A program made the translations under genes and the position numbers. The notes beneath the pieces are model-generated. The model ran no database searches and had not been told where the DNA came from. It saw nothing but the letters and a program-made list of their open reading frames with translations. A stretch of 64,000 nt of DNA from Piper betle (taxonomy: Eukaryota; Streptophyta; Magnoliopsida; Piperales; Piperaceae), in assembly GCA_033002965.1 (NCBI GenBank), contig JAURVB010002099.1, positions 62,001-126,000 on the forward strand, given 5' to 3'. Every line of letters starts with the position of its first letter. Within the stretch, counting starts at the first letter, position 1. This document shows positions 32,701 through 46,240 of the stretch, one piece after another.

Positions 32701-33333
32701 TTGAGCATCCAGGACTTAAAATGGTCTTAGGTTCTTGCATACTAGCTTCAACTAACTGAGAAAGTAATGTGTATATTGTACAAGGACCCATTATTGCAAC
32801 TCTACAAAATGAACAGTTGAAAAAATAATTATTCAAGCCTGAGGACTTCAACAACTAACCACATATCAAAGACTTAAGATGGAAATTAAACACCAAAAAT
32901 AAAAATAAAATCGAGAGTAGATGATACCGATCCAGAACGGCAAACATAGACATTATCAGTGAGCTGCGTGATCTTGTCCGACGCGCGGTTGGCAACATAC
33001 GCACCTAAACAAATCCGCACAAAAAATCAAAAATTTACATCCATAGCATAACAATTCAACTCCTTACAAACTAATAAATATAAAAAACGCCCGTTCAATC
33101 CTGCAACAGTTGTTGACACCAAAATATCGACAACATCAATCATCGATCAGCAAACAGAGATTACTAGCAACTTTTCGAATATGTGAAAAAAAATGTTAAA
33201 AAAAAAACAACAACAACAAGACGCGCTCACCGGTACTCGTCCTGGAGTCGGCGCCGAGGACGACGCCGCCATTGAAGGTGACGCCGACGATGGTAGTTCC
33301 CATCGAATGGGCACCATCGTGATTGAGATCCAT
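29705..33333 (-). CDS. PBA1: 20S proteasome subunit beta-1 (beta type-6), catalytic (8 exons)
   Basis: Caspase-like (post-acidic) catalytic subunit of the 20S core particle, in the cytosol and nucleus. Exons (minus): 33333-33231, 33004-32928, 32209-32154, 31689-31617, 31442-31331, 30536-30463, 30224-30150 and 29836-29705. They sum to 702 nt, giving 233 residues, the usual plant length. The propeptide [12 protein letters not shown] is followed by the nucleophile threonine in [11 protein letters not shown], which autoprocessing would expose. The conserved GADSRTSTG and the catalytic lysine (ASDKITQL) are present, and so is [12 protein letters not shown]. The C-terminus reads [11 protein letters not shown]. 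All introns are GT-AG and phases agree. No disruption seen. Confidence 0.96.
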
Positions 33334-33444
33334 GTTCAGAGGAACCGAGAAGAAGTCGAGATCAGATGGCCCAAACCCTAGAAATGGAGGAATTGGGCGA
33401 TGCTGCTGCTCTCCTGCTAGCCTTTTCCTACAGAATAAAATTGA

Positions 33445-33492
<48 letters not shown>

Positions 33493-36363
33493 TGATATTT
33501 ATACAAAAATATTAGAGCATAATCTTACTTAAATTAAAATTTTAAAATTTTAATAATTATATTATTAGAATTAAACTTAGTATTTAATATATATATTCAT
33601 AATTTAGATTTTTATAGATTTTATTTATTTATTTATTCATTGTTTTTTATTATTAAGGAAAAACTTAGATATAATTTTATTTGATATAATTTTTTTAAAA
33701 AATAAATCTCAATTTATATTTAATATTTTAACTTATTAAAATTTAAATTACTTTTAATATTTGTATGTGTCTATGTTTTTTTACTTAAATAAGATTTATT
33801 ATTTTGCGTCCATGCCTAGATTTATATATAAAAAAACCCTTTTTAGAGTGAATAAACAAACAAACCCATTATTGTCAATAATATTATATTTCTTGAGATA
33901 TAGATTTTTTTTAAATCCGGATCTTATTTTCACCCAAAAAATTCACTTGTTTTCAAACATCCCGTTAATCCCCTATCTTTGTAGCTTTGATTCACTCCCT
34001 TGATTCACTTCCTGTCATAATTCTCTAATAATGATGTTGATGGCCATGTGTTTATTACGGCGACCACACCTTCACCAAGCCTTCACTCCTCACTCATCCA
34101 AGCCATGGCCTCCCTCTCTCATCCCTCCATCTCCCCACCCTTCCCTCCTCCCACCATGTCCATCTCGGTCCTTCTCTCAAGGCCTACGGAGAATTTATCA
34201 TGTTATTGTGTTAGGGTTGCTAAACGGGCAAACAAGCATAGCTAAATTTGTGTTAGAACTCGACTCGATTAGTTCTAAGTTATTTTGAACTCAATTCGAA
34301 CTGATTAAAGTTCGTTCAAACTCGACTTGAAATTGAACGAGTTTTGAATATATATGCTTAAAATCCATTCGTATATTTCTGATGTTATTCAAGTTTAATT
34401 CAAGCTCAAATACACTTAAACTATTAAATTTTAATGAGCTCAAAATCAGCTCGTTTGAGAATTCAAAACTAGTTTGTTTAGGAACTTAAAATCAGTTTGA
34501 TCATAAGGTCAAAAATAACTTATTTTAGAAAAAAACATACAGTTATAAAGATTAAAATTAACAAAAATAGTCTATCAATGTATTTATATAAATTATCTTA
34601 ATAATAAAAGAACTTTTCAGGTTTCAACTATATTTCAGTTTTTTTACAAAATATCTAACACACTATTCAAAAATATACATTTCAAAAAAATAATAAATTG
34701 CTTAGAATTATAAACCCAAAATTGAAAGACAGCTATCAAAAGCCTATATTTTTTACCCTTCTTCCATATTTAGATAATTTTTATCTCAAGAAAAAATTAA
34801 CTGATATCATCCATTGTGAAATGTTAAATTAAATAAAATTAAATAAATTATGTAAAATAAATAAATGTATTCTAATATTCTTGCTATATTCAATAAAATA
34901 AATTTAAACTAATCATCCTCAATGAATAAAATTTATAGGTGTATTCTAATAATTATAAAGGCCATAACAACTAATAGAAGTATATATTAAAATTTTAATC
35001 ATACTTTGTGTTTGAATATTTAGTAGCCATGGGACTAAAAGCAGCATTTGTATTCGTACTCACTTGATTAATTATTAATTAAGTACAAATTAAGTATTGA
35101 CAAAATTTAAATTCGATTGAGTTGTTAGGAGTTAGGACCCTTAGTTGAAGTATTTTTTAAAATTTTTACCTACACAGCCAATTGGACATGAACAAAAACT
35201 TGAGTAATTAATTGAACAAGCAGTTCACATTACTAACGAGCTAATAATATTCATAATTTTTTTGGGCGCATTGCAAAATTTATATACATATGTTTTAGGT
35301 ACATATTGGACCTATTAGTGTAAAATGGCATTTTTCATAACATGTTAAAAAAGCAGTGATTGTATGGTATTTAAAATGAGAAAAAAATTGAAAAAATACA
35401 TGACCAATTAAATTAAGAAAACAATACTAATTAGAGAGATAGATAAGAGTTAAAAGGTGCTCACCAAAGTAAAAAATTGGGCGATTCCAATGAAGAATCA
35501 ACCATTTTAAATTAGACAAGAAAGATTCTGCTTAAAAAAATGTGAATCGATTATTATAAAAATCAGTCCATAAATTGACTAATTTAAACCAATCCATGAA
35601 ACGAATATTTACACTTACTAGGGAGGGCACGGAAAGACGCCTACTGGGGAGGCGAGGGGAAAACATGGTGAGCTAGAGGTGGAAAGGGGTTTAAATAACT
35701 CGATTCTTGTCATATTTTTTATAAATCGACTCCAATTTAATAACTCCTTCCACAATTCATAGTAACCCAACCCCACTAAATAACTGGACAGGTTGCTTAA
35801 GAACATAGTGAGTTAAATGGAACAAATTTGTGAATCCGTCACTGAGAAGTTCATCCAAGGAAACATGGCATCTATCTCCAAGCCAAATAGCCGAAGGAGA
35901 AAAGTAGAAAATACATTTTCTGATATCAAAACGAACGTTTTACAGTGCATGCCCAGTAAAGGATAGGATCCATTCTCGGTCCTACCATCTCCCTGGAACA
36001 TAATTAGCTACAAATACACTAACTCATCAGACTAAAAATTCAACTTCAACTTATCCCTGATAACTGCTTTTCTTGACATCATGAACTTGTATCCTCTACC
36101 TTAATTTAAGTACATAAACCCACTGCAAAGCATCCTGAAACTGAAACTGCAATCTCCAAAATGGAAGTTAACTGCCTTCATTTGATCATCAAGCAGCCAG
36201 GATTCACATTTTAAGGCCAACGCACATTACCCATAACTCAAGTCATAGCTCAGCTATTACCAATAAGTTTGCCGCATACAGCAGTGCAGTTGGCAATCTT
36301 TTTCTTGTACAGGATGCTCTTTCCTAGCTTCGGAACAAAGTTTTAACAAAGAGCAACTACCTT
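33334..36363. other. AT-rich intergenic region
   Basis: 33334 to about 33420 is the proteasome gene 5' flank, followed by a (TTA)n microsatellite. 34220-34520 carries degenerate GAACTCGA/AACTCGAC words like those of the MITE at 45.7 kb, probably a decayed relative. The rest to the ARF stop at 36364 is AT-rich with no gene; the last few hundred bases should be ARF 3'UTR. Confidence 0.55.
33446..33488. repeat. (TTA)n microsatellite
   Basis: About 14 uninterrupted ATT/TTA units, just upstream of the proteasome beta-1 gene. Confidence 0.9.
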
Positions 36364-39300
36364 TTAGCGATCATATGACCCACCTGAAGGATTGCCAGAA
36401 TTTTGATCACAATGACCATTTCCGCTCCTCCACGCATTTCCACCATCTGAGCTGCTACATGCCTGATTGGGAAGGATATTGTTCCCAAGATCTCCATCCA
36501 AGCTCATTTGTTGTACTTCTTGCGGGGACAATATCTTGATACACCGAACACATTTCACGAACTCCCTGTATAAAATAAAAGCACAGCCATCAGTTAGTCA
36601 TCCACATTCACAACTATCAAAGCATAAATCATACACCCACATTCATTTTATGACTAAATTCATGGATAAAGTGCAGATAAATAAATCAGTTTGCAAAACA
36701 GAAGTTATTTTACTTACTCCCAAGGGTCATCTCCAACAAGCAGGACATCATTTTCATGATCGACATAGACCAGTTTCCACCCTTTTTTATTTCTATCTTC
36801 AAGCTGCCCTTCTATTCCAAACCTACGAGCAAGATCCTGTTTGAGCTCATCATACCCTGAATACCGAGTGATATCCACAGACCTTCCAACTGCACCACGC
36901 TTGTACACCTTCATTACATCATCAAACAGAAAACCACTCGAATTAGTCGTTGACCAGAAACCAAAAAAATGCAAACATTAGCTGCAAAGCAAAAAGGACC
37001 TGCAAAGGAGGAAGACAATAGGTAATGAAAACATTTTATATAAAGATAGAACACACCTTAGTAAATGTCCGCATTCGTTGATATTGAGGTGGTGGAGGAG
37101 CCCATGATCCTCCATTTAAGAGGCTTCCATCATTGATGGTTGAATCCATAGAAACTCCTCCAGCATCAAATGCCACATTTGGTAGACCAAAGGACTGACA
37201 AATAGATGGCATGCACGGTTGTATTTCTTTAGAGCTTTCAAAAGAAGCTAGCATATTGCCCGAAGATAACTGACTCTGAAAATCTTTTTCTGACCCAATT
37301 CCCTTTCCTGTTAAAGGATCAGAAGTCAATGGAAGGAAGCCCATTGCTCCATCGATATTACCTCCATACATAGTACTCCCCGGATCAGCCTGACCTTCTA
37401 TATCTTGAACTGTATCTCGGAAGAGCAAGGCTGAAGGATTGAAGGACGACAGGGGTAAACTTTGCTGCAATGACCCATCAGTTTGAGAGAGACACACAGA
37501 AGTCCCAGAAGATGAAGTGTCCAAGTAATCCATCTGGGGAAGACTAGTTAGATATGTGTGAGGCAGACCTGTTTGATTGTGAGTCTGGGACTTTGAGACT
37601 GGCAATGATGACCTCACATGACAATCAGATTGCTGAGACTCTTTTACAAGGGTTGGACTGCTGCTGGCAACAGCTTCCAAAGTTCCCGGGCTCAATATAG
37701 TTGAACCAGAATGAGCCATTTCCTCTCCAGCAATGGTTCCACGAGAAGGCTTATTCATCATGGTCTGAGGAAGGACAGAGGAGTTGTTTGTAGACGGAGA
37801 CGTGGAACATGATGGTAGATCGTCAGTCACTCCAGATTGAGCACCGTTAGATGCCAATATACAATGTGAAGGTGCTGACAGTGTATTGGTGATGGGTGGA
37901 GAAGGAACCACTAAACTAGGAAAATCTGAGAGTACACCTCCAGGATGTTGAAACTTCTGCTGACTTTGAAGGCATTGAGTGAACTGAGCATTTGTTTGAG
38001 CATTTTTGGCTATTTGTGGAGGGACCAACAGCTGCTGAGATACTGAGTTAGATATAGGCAATTGCTGAGAAACTTCCAACAGCTGCCTCTGCTGCTCTTG
38101 GAGTTGAGTAAATTGAGGGGGATGAACAGACGGTTGCAACGGGAGTGATGCCTGCTGCTGCTGGAATTTTTGTAGCAATTGCAAAGGATTCTGATGTTCA
38201 GAATTTGATAATTGCTGATTATTAGAATTTGCAAGTACAGCTGGCATCCCAGATTGATTGTGATTTACACTGATATTTTGGGAAGGGCTCTGCTGCTGCT
38301 GCTGTGCCAGAAGAATATGAGCTTGAGACTGATGGTTATGAGTTAAAGGTGGTGGCTGCTGACCAGCAGAATTCTGAACAAGAACCTGTGGTTGCAATAT
38401 CTGGCCTTGAGTTTGATTTACTGATAATGTTTGGTTGACTAGCTGCTGCCGCTGCTGATTAATGCTCCCTAACTGTTGCTGGGGAACCTGGTTGATCGAA
38501 TTCATAATGTTTAATGCAGAAGGCCCTTTAAGCAGCTGCTCAAGTTGCTGGTTCTGCTGTGGAGGCCTTGAAGCATTAAACTGTAAGCCATTCTGTTGCA
38601 AGAGTTGACTTTGCAAGCCCAATTGTCGAGAGAGATCAGTGGCAGAAATATTTTGTAAACCAGATCCAGTTAGAGAGCGGACAAAGTCTGTCTGTAAATT
38701 CGTAGTAGTGGGATTTTGCTGCATGTTCATCCACTGGACAAGGCTCAACCCGGAGACTAAAGAACTCTGAGATTGGTGGTCCTCCCCTAGCCACGGTATT
38801 GTCCTCTTAAACAGGTTCTCCGTGTCTGATGAATCATCATCTGCAAATGACATCTTGGAATAATCAATCAACCAAAGGTAAACAACAATGTCAAACATTT
38901 CCTCCCTACAATGCATTTATTAAACTTAAAATTTCAATACATAAAAGGTATTTAAACCTTACACTTGCAACAGATTAAATATAATGATATGCTTAGTGAC
39001 ATACCAGGCATTCCAGGTTGCCAAGGGCGTTTTGTTCTGAAGAATGGAGGGGGGCATATGAAAAAAGGGGCAGCCACTGGTTCAATCTCCCATATGGAGA
39101 CCCTATTACGCCGTTCTCCAGCAGTGGACTCATCCCAGCCAACCTGTTCAACAAAGGACGTCAGCCAATTAATTTAACGTGAATTTCTTACAAATTCAAA
39201 AACAAAATGTCTTTCATGCCTGTAGATTCCTCCATGGAGAATTTTTCCACCTCACAGAATCTAAGTCACTAATTCCTGTAATTGTGCCCATATATCTGGA

Positions 39301-41941
39301 GAATAAATGACTTCAGTAACATCTTTTTTAAAATGAAGACCAAGTATTGACAACCAAATAGATATATGAAGAAATAGAAACAGAAATCATAACCTTGAAA
39401 CAATATGAATCATTATACAGCAACAAAAATTATTGTGTTTCATAAATGTATAAAAACCAATACAGAGGGTGAGCATTTAAACAAATATTTCCATAATTAA
39501 ACAGGTTATGAACTAAGATTAGATAACTTTAAAGGTTACCTTCTAGTTCCAGATTCCTCAGTTTCAAACATCATTCTGAATCGCATACCAAGGGATATTT
39601 GGTTGCTGTATATGGCTTTGTTGTACTTTGCTAGTGGAATCACGAATTCTGAAGGACTGGCTCTGAGGAGGCGAAAAAAGAAAACTCAAAGGAGTGAAAA
39701 ATAAGGACGACTACAAGACAGTCATTATTCACAAGTAACTGAGACTTCAACAAATACAGGTAAAAACGTCCTCAAACCACAAACCTTGGATTGTAGAATA
39801 TGATAAACGGACTATGATTGGCAGCAGCATGGGCAGCTGCTGCAAGAATTCCTATATGCATACTATCACTGGACAGTACAGATGATGAAATATTTGTTGG
39901 TTGCCTGTTAGCACGTCTCGTACCAAGAAGCAGTTGCTGTTTATCATCTCTGGCATAACAAAACGAAGCTAAGTTAAGAAGAGATATAGAAGTAAAAAAT
40001 TTGCCTTCAGAGAACACATCAATTTATTATTTCATATACCAACAAATCAAGTTTAATTGAATAATAAGCCTACAAAATAATTTCTTATTTTTCTGGATAA
40101 GTTAATGAGTTATTGAAGGTTAGTCAATCAGTTTGCTTAACCAGAATATGCTCTAAACAGTCAATACCAATGAACTGAAAAGATTACAACAATAATTTAC
40201 TGACTTCGGCTCATAATTGAAAAGATTAAAAAAACAAATACCAAGCTTTTTTAATACATATTTACAATGAACTTTCGTGTATCTACTGGTCTGAAACTCA
40301 AAATATTGTTGGTGGGCAGCAGGAAGAGTAAATGACAGAAGGATACCGAATAAATAAGACAGAGTCACCAGCTAAAAGCCTCTTGCCACTCACAAACAAG
40401 CTCCACCCAGTCGTCAATAAGTGCCGTTTTGGCTGACCTGAAAATAAGAGCAAAGACACACTCAATTCATGCTTCAGAGGAAACAGAAGTTGCTGCTAGG
40501 GAGGGTATGCCAGCAGAAGAAAGGAGCAATTTCCTAAAATGTTAATTGATAAATTATGCGATGGTGCTTTAGCACCAGTGTATGGTTTACATAGGCGTAC
40601 AAAAACATTATATACTGATAAACATATGAATATCAGAAAATAAAAGTTAATGGAAACACTCCAAAATGGGCCAAATACAAGCGAGTATATGATCAAGCTT
40701 TCAATACAAACATTATCGAGGACATATATACCTCGATATATATGCCGAAATGTCCATGTATTATCATGCAAGTCTTTGGCGTCCAATTCCTGGGCAGGAG
40801 GCTGCAGAGTGAAATCCTACAAACCAAAGAAGATATAAGAAACAGAAAGACAAATATTTAGACAACACCACATAACTATTGAGATGATAAGAAAGCAATT
40901 ACCAACGGTGGAAAGATCTTCTCTGCTGCACGGCGTGGAACAGAAAATCCTCCATGAGTGCTTGTGTCACTGGCTGTCAATGTTTTGCAGAAGAACTCAG
41001 TTTGTGGTCTATTTGCCTTCAATGCAAGATCAGAGGCCAGTAAAGCTTCCTTCTCGTACTGCAAACAGAGAGTCGGAGCAAATATCTAACTTCAATTCGC
41101 TTATATCACCAAAGAATCATGGAGTATGATATGATAAAAAAATGAGCCACAAATCACTATTTTCAATGCTCAAACAAAGGGAGCGCTTACAGTATTGACA
41201 GGTTGGAGTGTCATCTGAGCATACACTTCATCTGTCTCGGCATCTGCCTAGAAGATTTAGTCCAAATGACGCAAACAACAAGGTGATTAGCTTAGCTTAT
41301 TAAAATTCATTCTAAAAAATGAATCAAATCATTTTTGCATCACTGAAAGAGAGAGAAAAAAGAAAAGAGAGCAACACATACATGCAAGGTGACGTTGTGA
41401 AGGAGGCAAATTAACTTCGGAGGTAGGTTTGGGTAGTTCGGAATATGAGCATCTGCATCCTTCTGCATAGAAGCAGCTACCTACAAAATGTGCAATTTTT
41501 TACTTTTAACCACTAGATCACAAAAAATATCTCCACAAAATTGCACAAGCCTTCACACCATAGAACAGCCATCAAGTGCTTCCATCGCCGTGTACCCAGA
41601 ACGAGAAAGAAAATCCAACAACAAACCTGCTCGCTATGGCCTTGGGGGAAGTAGACGACATAGCTACCCACCGGCGGCAAACTAACGAGTGGCCCTGCGC
41701 AGGCGTACCACAGCTCCGGGTTGATGGTCTTCCTCTCCTCCTGCAGCCGCATGATCGAAGTTGGTAGCCATTACAACTAAAAAAACCAACACATAAAATC
41801 CGTGCAACTCGAAAAAGTAATGCACATGTCGGAGAAGAAGTCGGAAAATCCAAGCTGTACTCTTAACCATCCCATCATCTACACACCTTCGCACGGATTC
41901 GCGGCCGAACCAGTGACCGGGACTTTCAACGCGGGCGCCAT
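36364..41941 (-). CDS. ARF19-like: auxin response factor, ARF7/ARF19-type activator (14 exons)
   Basis: Nuclear transcription factor that binds auxin response elements and is repressed by Aux/IAA proteins. Exons (minus): 41941-41885, 41740-41627, 41480-41382, 41247-41191, 41058-40903, 40816-40732, 40437-40347, 39949-39785, 39662-39540, 39295-39220, 39143-39005, 38840-37057, 36908-36718 and 36565-36364. They sum to 3339 nt, giving 1112 residues. Domains: [21 protein letters not shown]3 DNA-binding domain ([28 protein letters not shown]); ARF domain ([25 protein letters not shown]); then one 1784-nt exon rich in Q/S/N, with [13 protein letters not shown] typical of ARF7/19. The C-terminal PB1 domain has [20 protein letters not shown] and [17 protein letters not shown]. 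The glutamine-rich middle marks a transcriptional activator. The exon 1 donor is a choice: I used GGT|GTGTAG, which keeps the frame. Confidence 0.94.
39218..39219 (-). other. non-canonical GC splice donor (GC-AG intron 10 of the ARF gene)
   Basis: Exon 10 ends WRNLQ at CTACAG|GCATGA and exon 11 begins after TTGAACAG with VGWDEST, exactly in phase. No GT donor is available nearby, so the intron is GC-AG, a rare but accepted plant intron class. Confidence 0.8.
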
Positions 41942-42640
41942 GGCGGCGCTCCGGGGAGCTCCGGCGGAGAAAGCTGGATGAGCTATTGCTCAGAGTACTG
42001 CTAAGTCAACCTCCAGAGAACAGTACTAGGACCAGCCAAATTCAGCCGCCGGCTCCTTCACCTCGCCGGCGACCGGCGACCGCCGCCGGAGAACGAAGAA
42101 ACAAGACAAGTACAGAAGCAGGGATTGGCGGGCCGGAGCTGGCGTGGCCGACAGGAGAAAGACAGAGGGGCGGGAAAAGGAGAAGTCTTTGCTCACCCTG
42201 CTCTCCCCTCCTCAGACCAGAATCTCACCCCTGCTCCTGCCCCCCTACAACCAGACATCACCTCCTTTTTCCTCACCCCCACCACCACCACCACTCTCTC
42301 TCTCTCTCTCCGCTTCCCAACGTAAGTCCTCACCTTTCCACCCCCTCCCTCCCCTCCTTTCTTTAGTCCAACGTCCACTGTTCCCAAAACTTTTACAGTT
42401 TGCCACCCCTTTTTTAACCACACAGAGAGAGCTTCAAACCGGTTCCACAATACCCCAGCGTGGGTTTCCAAGCATGCCCAGCATTGGGTTAGCTCCTGTG
42501 AATCCCGATCCAACGTTGGAACTCGTATTGGGTGAAGGGGTCGACGACGACCAGCTCTTCGTATACAACCTGATCTCCAACCAAATGCTACAGCGAAAGA
42601 ACGTCAGTGGGAAACCAGTAGTCTTCTCCGACTAGACATG
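41942..42640 (-). promoter_or_regulatory. 5'UTR/promoter region of the ARF gene with (GA)n tract
   Basis: GC-rich then C-rich sequence upstream of the ARF start codon. It includes a CT run at 42295-42312, which is GA on the transcribed strand. Long ORFs on the plus strand here (42144-42635) are low-complexity and show no domain, so I treat the region as leader/promoter DNA. Confidence 0.55.
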
Positions 42641-45600
42641 GAGACGTACGTAGAATCACAAGTTGGTCATACCCATCACCCAACGGCAAATATTTTTCTT
42701 CCCCGTCCATATGCCAACATACTTATTTTGATATTCCATCCCATGCCTCTTTTATTTCTTGGCCAGCAGATGTTAGCTTGTACAGAGTACACTATACATG
42801 GTGCAAGAGTTTTAAACAAGTTGATTAGGTAACCCTGTCGATAATAATAGCATAGATAAGACAGTCGTTTCTGTTAAGTAGGACCTGTGTCTGTATCCCT
42901 TTCTGTTTATGCTCCCAGCAATGACAAGTTGAAAACACACCTCCTTACAATTGTTGTAAACAACCGAAACGAGTCTGGTTTGAACCCTTTGGGTAGCAGA
43001 CACAAATATCACAATCGACACTAATGCATTGCAGTAAAAGAGTTGCTTTCTTTCTCTAGTGCAGGTAAAGCCGGTTATGTATGAGTGATGGGAATGAATG
43101 ACGAGATAGGAGGTCCCCAAAAGAGAGTAAGAGTCCATTAATGTTGCAAGAACTTGAAGAGCAATGTGGCTAGACCGGAAAAGTTAGAAGAGATACTGTA
43201 GTGCAACCGAATTATGGGACTTTGGTGAAAAGAGGCAATTGGTTGTGTGGGGTTGGGGTGAAAAAAGAGAGCACGAGCTGTTTGGCTAGGCGATGATGCA
43301 TGAAAAAGTGAGATTGGACAAGACGTCTGTGGCCGGCGCTGTTTGCAGAACTTGCAGCCAAGGCGTGATTCTGGCTACCAAAATGTCTTTCGGGTAAAAA
43401 AAATGGCCCAACTTTTAAGCTAGCTTTTGACATTTTCCATCTTTGATTGTAAAGGAATGTTCAATAATGAAAAGTTTGTTTATAGTGTAATATATATATT
43501 TATATGTTTCTTAATCCATTTGCGCTTGGCCTAATTAGGCCTAAAACTTGTAAGAGTAAGATAAAAATTTGGATAGTTCATTGTTGTTGTAAGCTGCTGA
43601 TAAGGAATAAGGACACCAAATTTTGCTACTGAAATCATGCGATTATATTTATCTTTATTAATTTTGAGGTTGCATGGCAGCATCCGTTCAAATTAGTACA
43701 AAATTTCCTCCCTTGCATATGATTTGTTCCATCTAATTGTCAGATGATTAGGAAATATGAACACGAATGTACTCCCATGCATGTTTAATCCATTATTTTT
43801 TCAGAGCCTTTCGTCTATTTTCTTCCGTAAACAAACTATTACAGCCATTTTTAAAAAAATATATAATCTTTTTTTTTAAGAGAGAGATAGAAAAATCGAT
43901 ATCGTTTTTTTTTAACAAAAAAAAATTTATAAAAATTTCGAAGCAGTCCAAAGATTTTGATTTTCCTCGAAACAATCTAAAAGTGTTTTTCAAGGAGACG
44001 ACAAGTCGAAGTCTCCTCCTTGTTTTTGGGCGGAGAGCCCGCACAGGTTGCACGTGTGGAAAAATACAAAGAAATGAGCGTACCTTAATCAAATCACTCT
44101 TAATCAATTAATTGCTTTAATATAATTAGGGAAACACTAAACGCAGAACATATCCTTGTGTTAGTGCATGAACATAAATGTTTGTCAACGTTGAAATTTT
44201 TCTATATTTATTGCAAAAAATTATAAGGCGTTGATTAATTTTATGTCAATGAACCGTATTGATTGATATTAGTAGATCTTATAAATATTAGTAAGTATGG
44301 GAATGAGTCTATTAAGATGTCGAGGGGAAAGCTTACAAAAATAAAACAGTCTACAATGAAACGCCTAGGACTTTTTAATAAAAGGATTTTTCTTTACAAA
44401 ATCGATTAAAAGAAATAGAATTGCACGTTTAAATAATAATTTAAACAATAATTTTATATGCATGATGATTATTTAATTTTGTGTGCAATATTACGAAGCA
44501 CGGACAATTTAGATGCCCTGATTATTTGAATTAAATGTAAGTGTAAATTCCAAGATGAATTTACCAAATAAAAGTCATTATAATTGTAAGTCACAAAAAA
44601 AAATAATAGTTATTCATAATTGAAGTGACCAAAATGTAAATTTTGGTCACTCTAATCTTGCATGCATATATAAATACATAAATGGACACATATTTGTTTT
44701 GGCACAGGTAAATATATTCAAATTGGTTATAGGTTTGAGGTAATTAGACCCGTGTATATATATAGTTCGTCAGATGATATTTTATAAAAGTATGCCAATA
44801 TTAAAAACTATTAAAATTATCATTTTTTTGCATAAATTTAATATGAAAATTTATGATATTTTTAGATGGATTGGGATCAAATTCAAATTATCGACAAATG
44901 AAATAGACACAATGTTTCGAATTCATAACCAATACTTAATTAATTTCAAGTGCATAATCACAACACATGCCCACCGGAATTTTATACAGACGAAAATACG
45001 CACTTCCGGCTGTCACGAACATGGTTTAGCATTAGATTATTAACACCCACTCTTTCCCAGCAGTTTCCGCAATAATATGCAAAGCATAGAATTAAATAGC
45101 TACAAAGTTTTATTATTACAAAATAAGTTTTAAAAATATATAATATAGAGGAAGATGTCAAATGCAATGTCGTTGGTGTGCTTGACAATAAGGGGTTCTT
45201 GCCCATGTGCAGGGCTGGCCGATGACATGACCAGCATCCGAGCTGATTAATCAAGTGTATTATTGTTTAAGTTTATTCTAATGAATTGGTGCAGAGATAA
45301 TACATATGCCATAGCTAGTTTTGGGTTGTTCTTTTGCCATAGTTTTGAGATGCTTTGTCAACATTTCCATCCCCTTTGAATAATTATTTGCATCAATGAT
45401 TCGGCGTCGTATATTATAAGTGTTAGTGGTAGGGTGGTTGGCCGCAAATCGCATCATTGAATAAATGGGAGCCTTGTTGAGTCATAATCCCCACAATTCC
45501 ATCCAACAAACCCTGGATTTGGGCATGAGAATGAGTCGTCCCACCTATCTTTTTTTTTTTTTTTTGAGCCATTGCTGACGACAACTTGTATTCATATCTG

Positions 45601-45730
45601 TTTGCATTGTAGTTTATATAAGCATCGCTTCTCCCTTCTTTTTTTTTTTCCCTTTCTTAGAATAGTTGGTATAAGGAAGGAAGGGATTTTCCGTAACACT
45701 TTTTTTTATTAGTTATGAGTCTTATGATCA
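42641..45730. other. AT-rich intergenic region, left part
   Basis: No gene seen. A short hairpin (GGAGAC...GTCTCC) lies at 43996-44018. The rest is AT-rich with homopolymer runs. Confidence 0.5.
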
Positions 45731-46240
45731 AGGGCGTAAATATGCTAAACCTGTTCCTCGGTTTGACTTGGCATGAACTCATACTTATTAATTTTGTGTT
45801 CGAAAAAAATATTTGGCTTGAAATGAATAACTCGTTAAATAATGAAAAGAGCTTAAATTAAGGAGTGTTCGGTTCGACTTTGCTCCAAATTCGACCTCGA
45901 TGTGTTCAAACTCAAAAAATATTCTGTTTGTCAATATTATTGAGGTCACGTTGAACTTATACAATATTAAAAAGAAAATTTTAATCCAATATAAATCGAA
46001 CACAAACTTAGCACAAATATTCGCTCAACTCAAGCTCACCTTGAGTTCAGTTTGAAAATATAACGAACAAAACACGAGTTAAATTTAATCACCATAAATT
46101 TTGGACGAGCTCGATTTGACTCATAATACATCAAAGCTCGTTAAACACTTAAACAAACTCAAACATATTTGCCAAAAATCACGTCAAATTCAAACACATC
46201 CTTACTCAGCTCAACTTGGCTCGACTCATTTACATCCCTA
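45731..46240. mobile_element. MITE-like non-autonomous element (about 510 bp)
   Basis: The left end AGGGCGTAAAT and the right end ATTTACATCCCTA form imperfect terminal inverted repeats (AGGG(C/AT)GTAAAT). The interior is full of AGCTCGA/GAACTCGA/TTGGCTCGACTC words, a composition seen in many copies of plant elements with 'AGGGGTGTAAATGAG'-type ends. No coding capacity. The target duplication is not clear. Decayed relatives of its interior words lie at 34.22-34.52 kb. Confidence 0.6.

Noticed and set aside
42144..42635. 163-residue plus ORF upstream of the ARF gene
   Set aside because: Proline/serine low-complexity start over a CT repeat; its last 50 residues match no family I know, and it overlaps the ARF leader.
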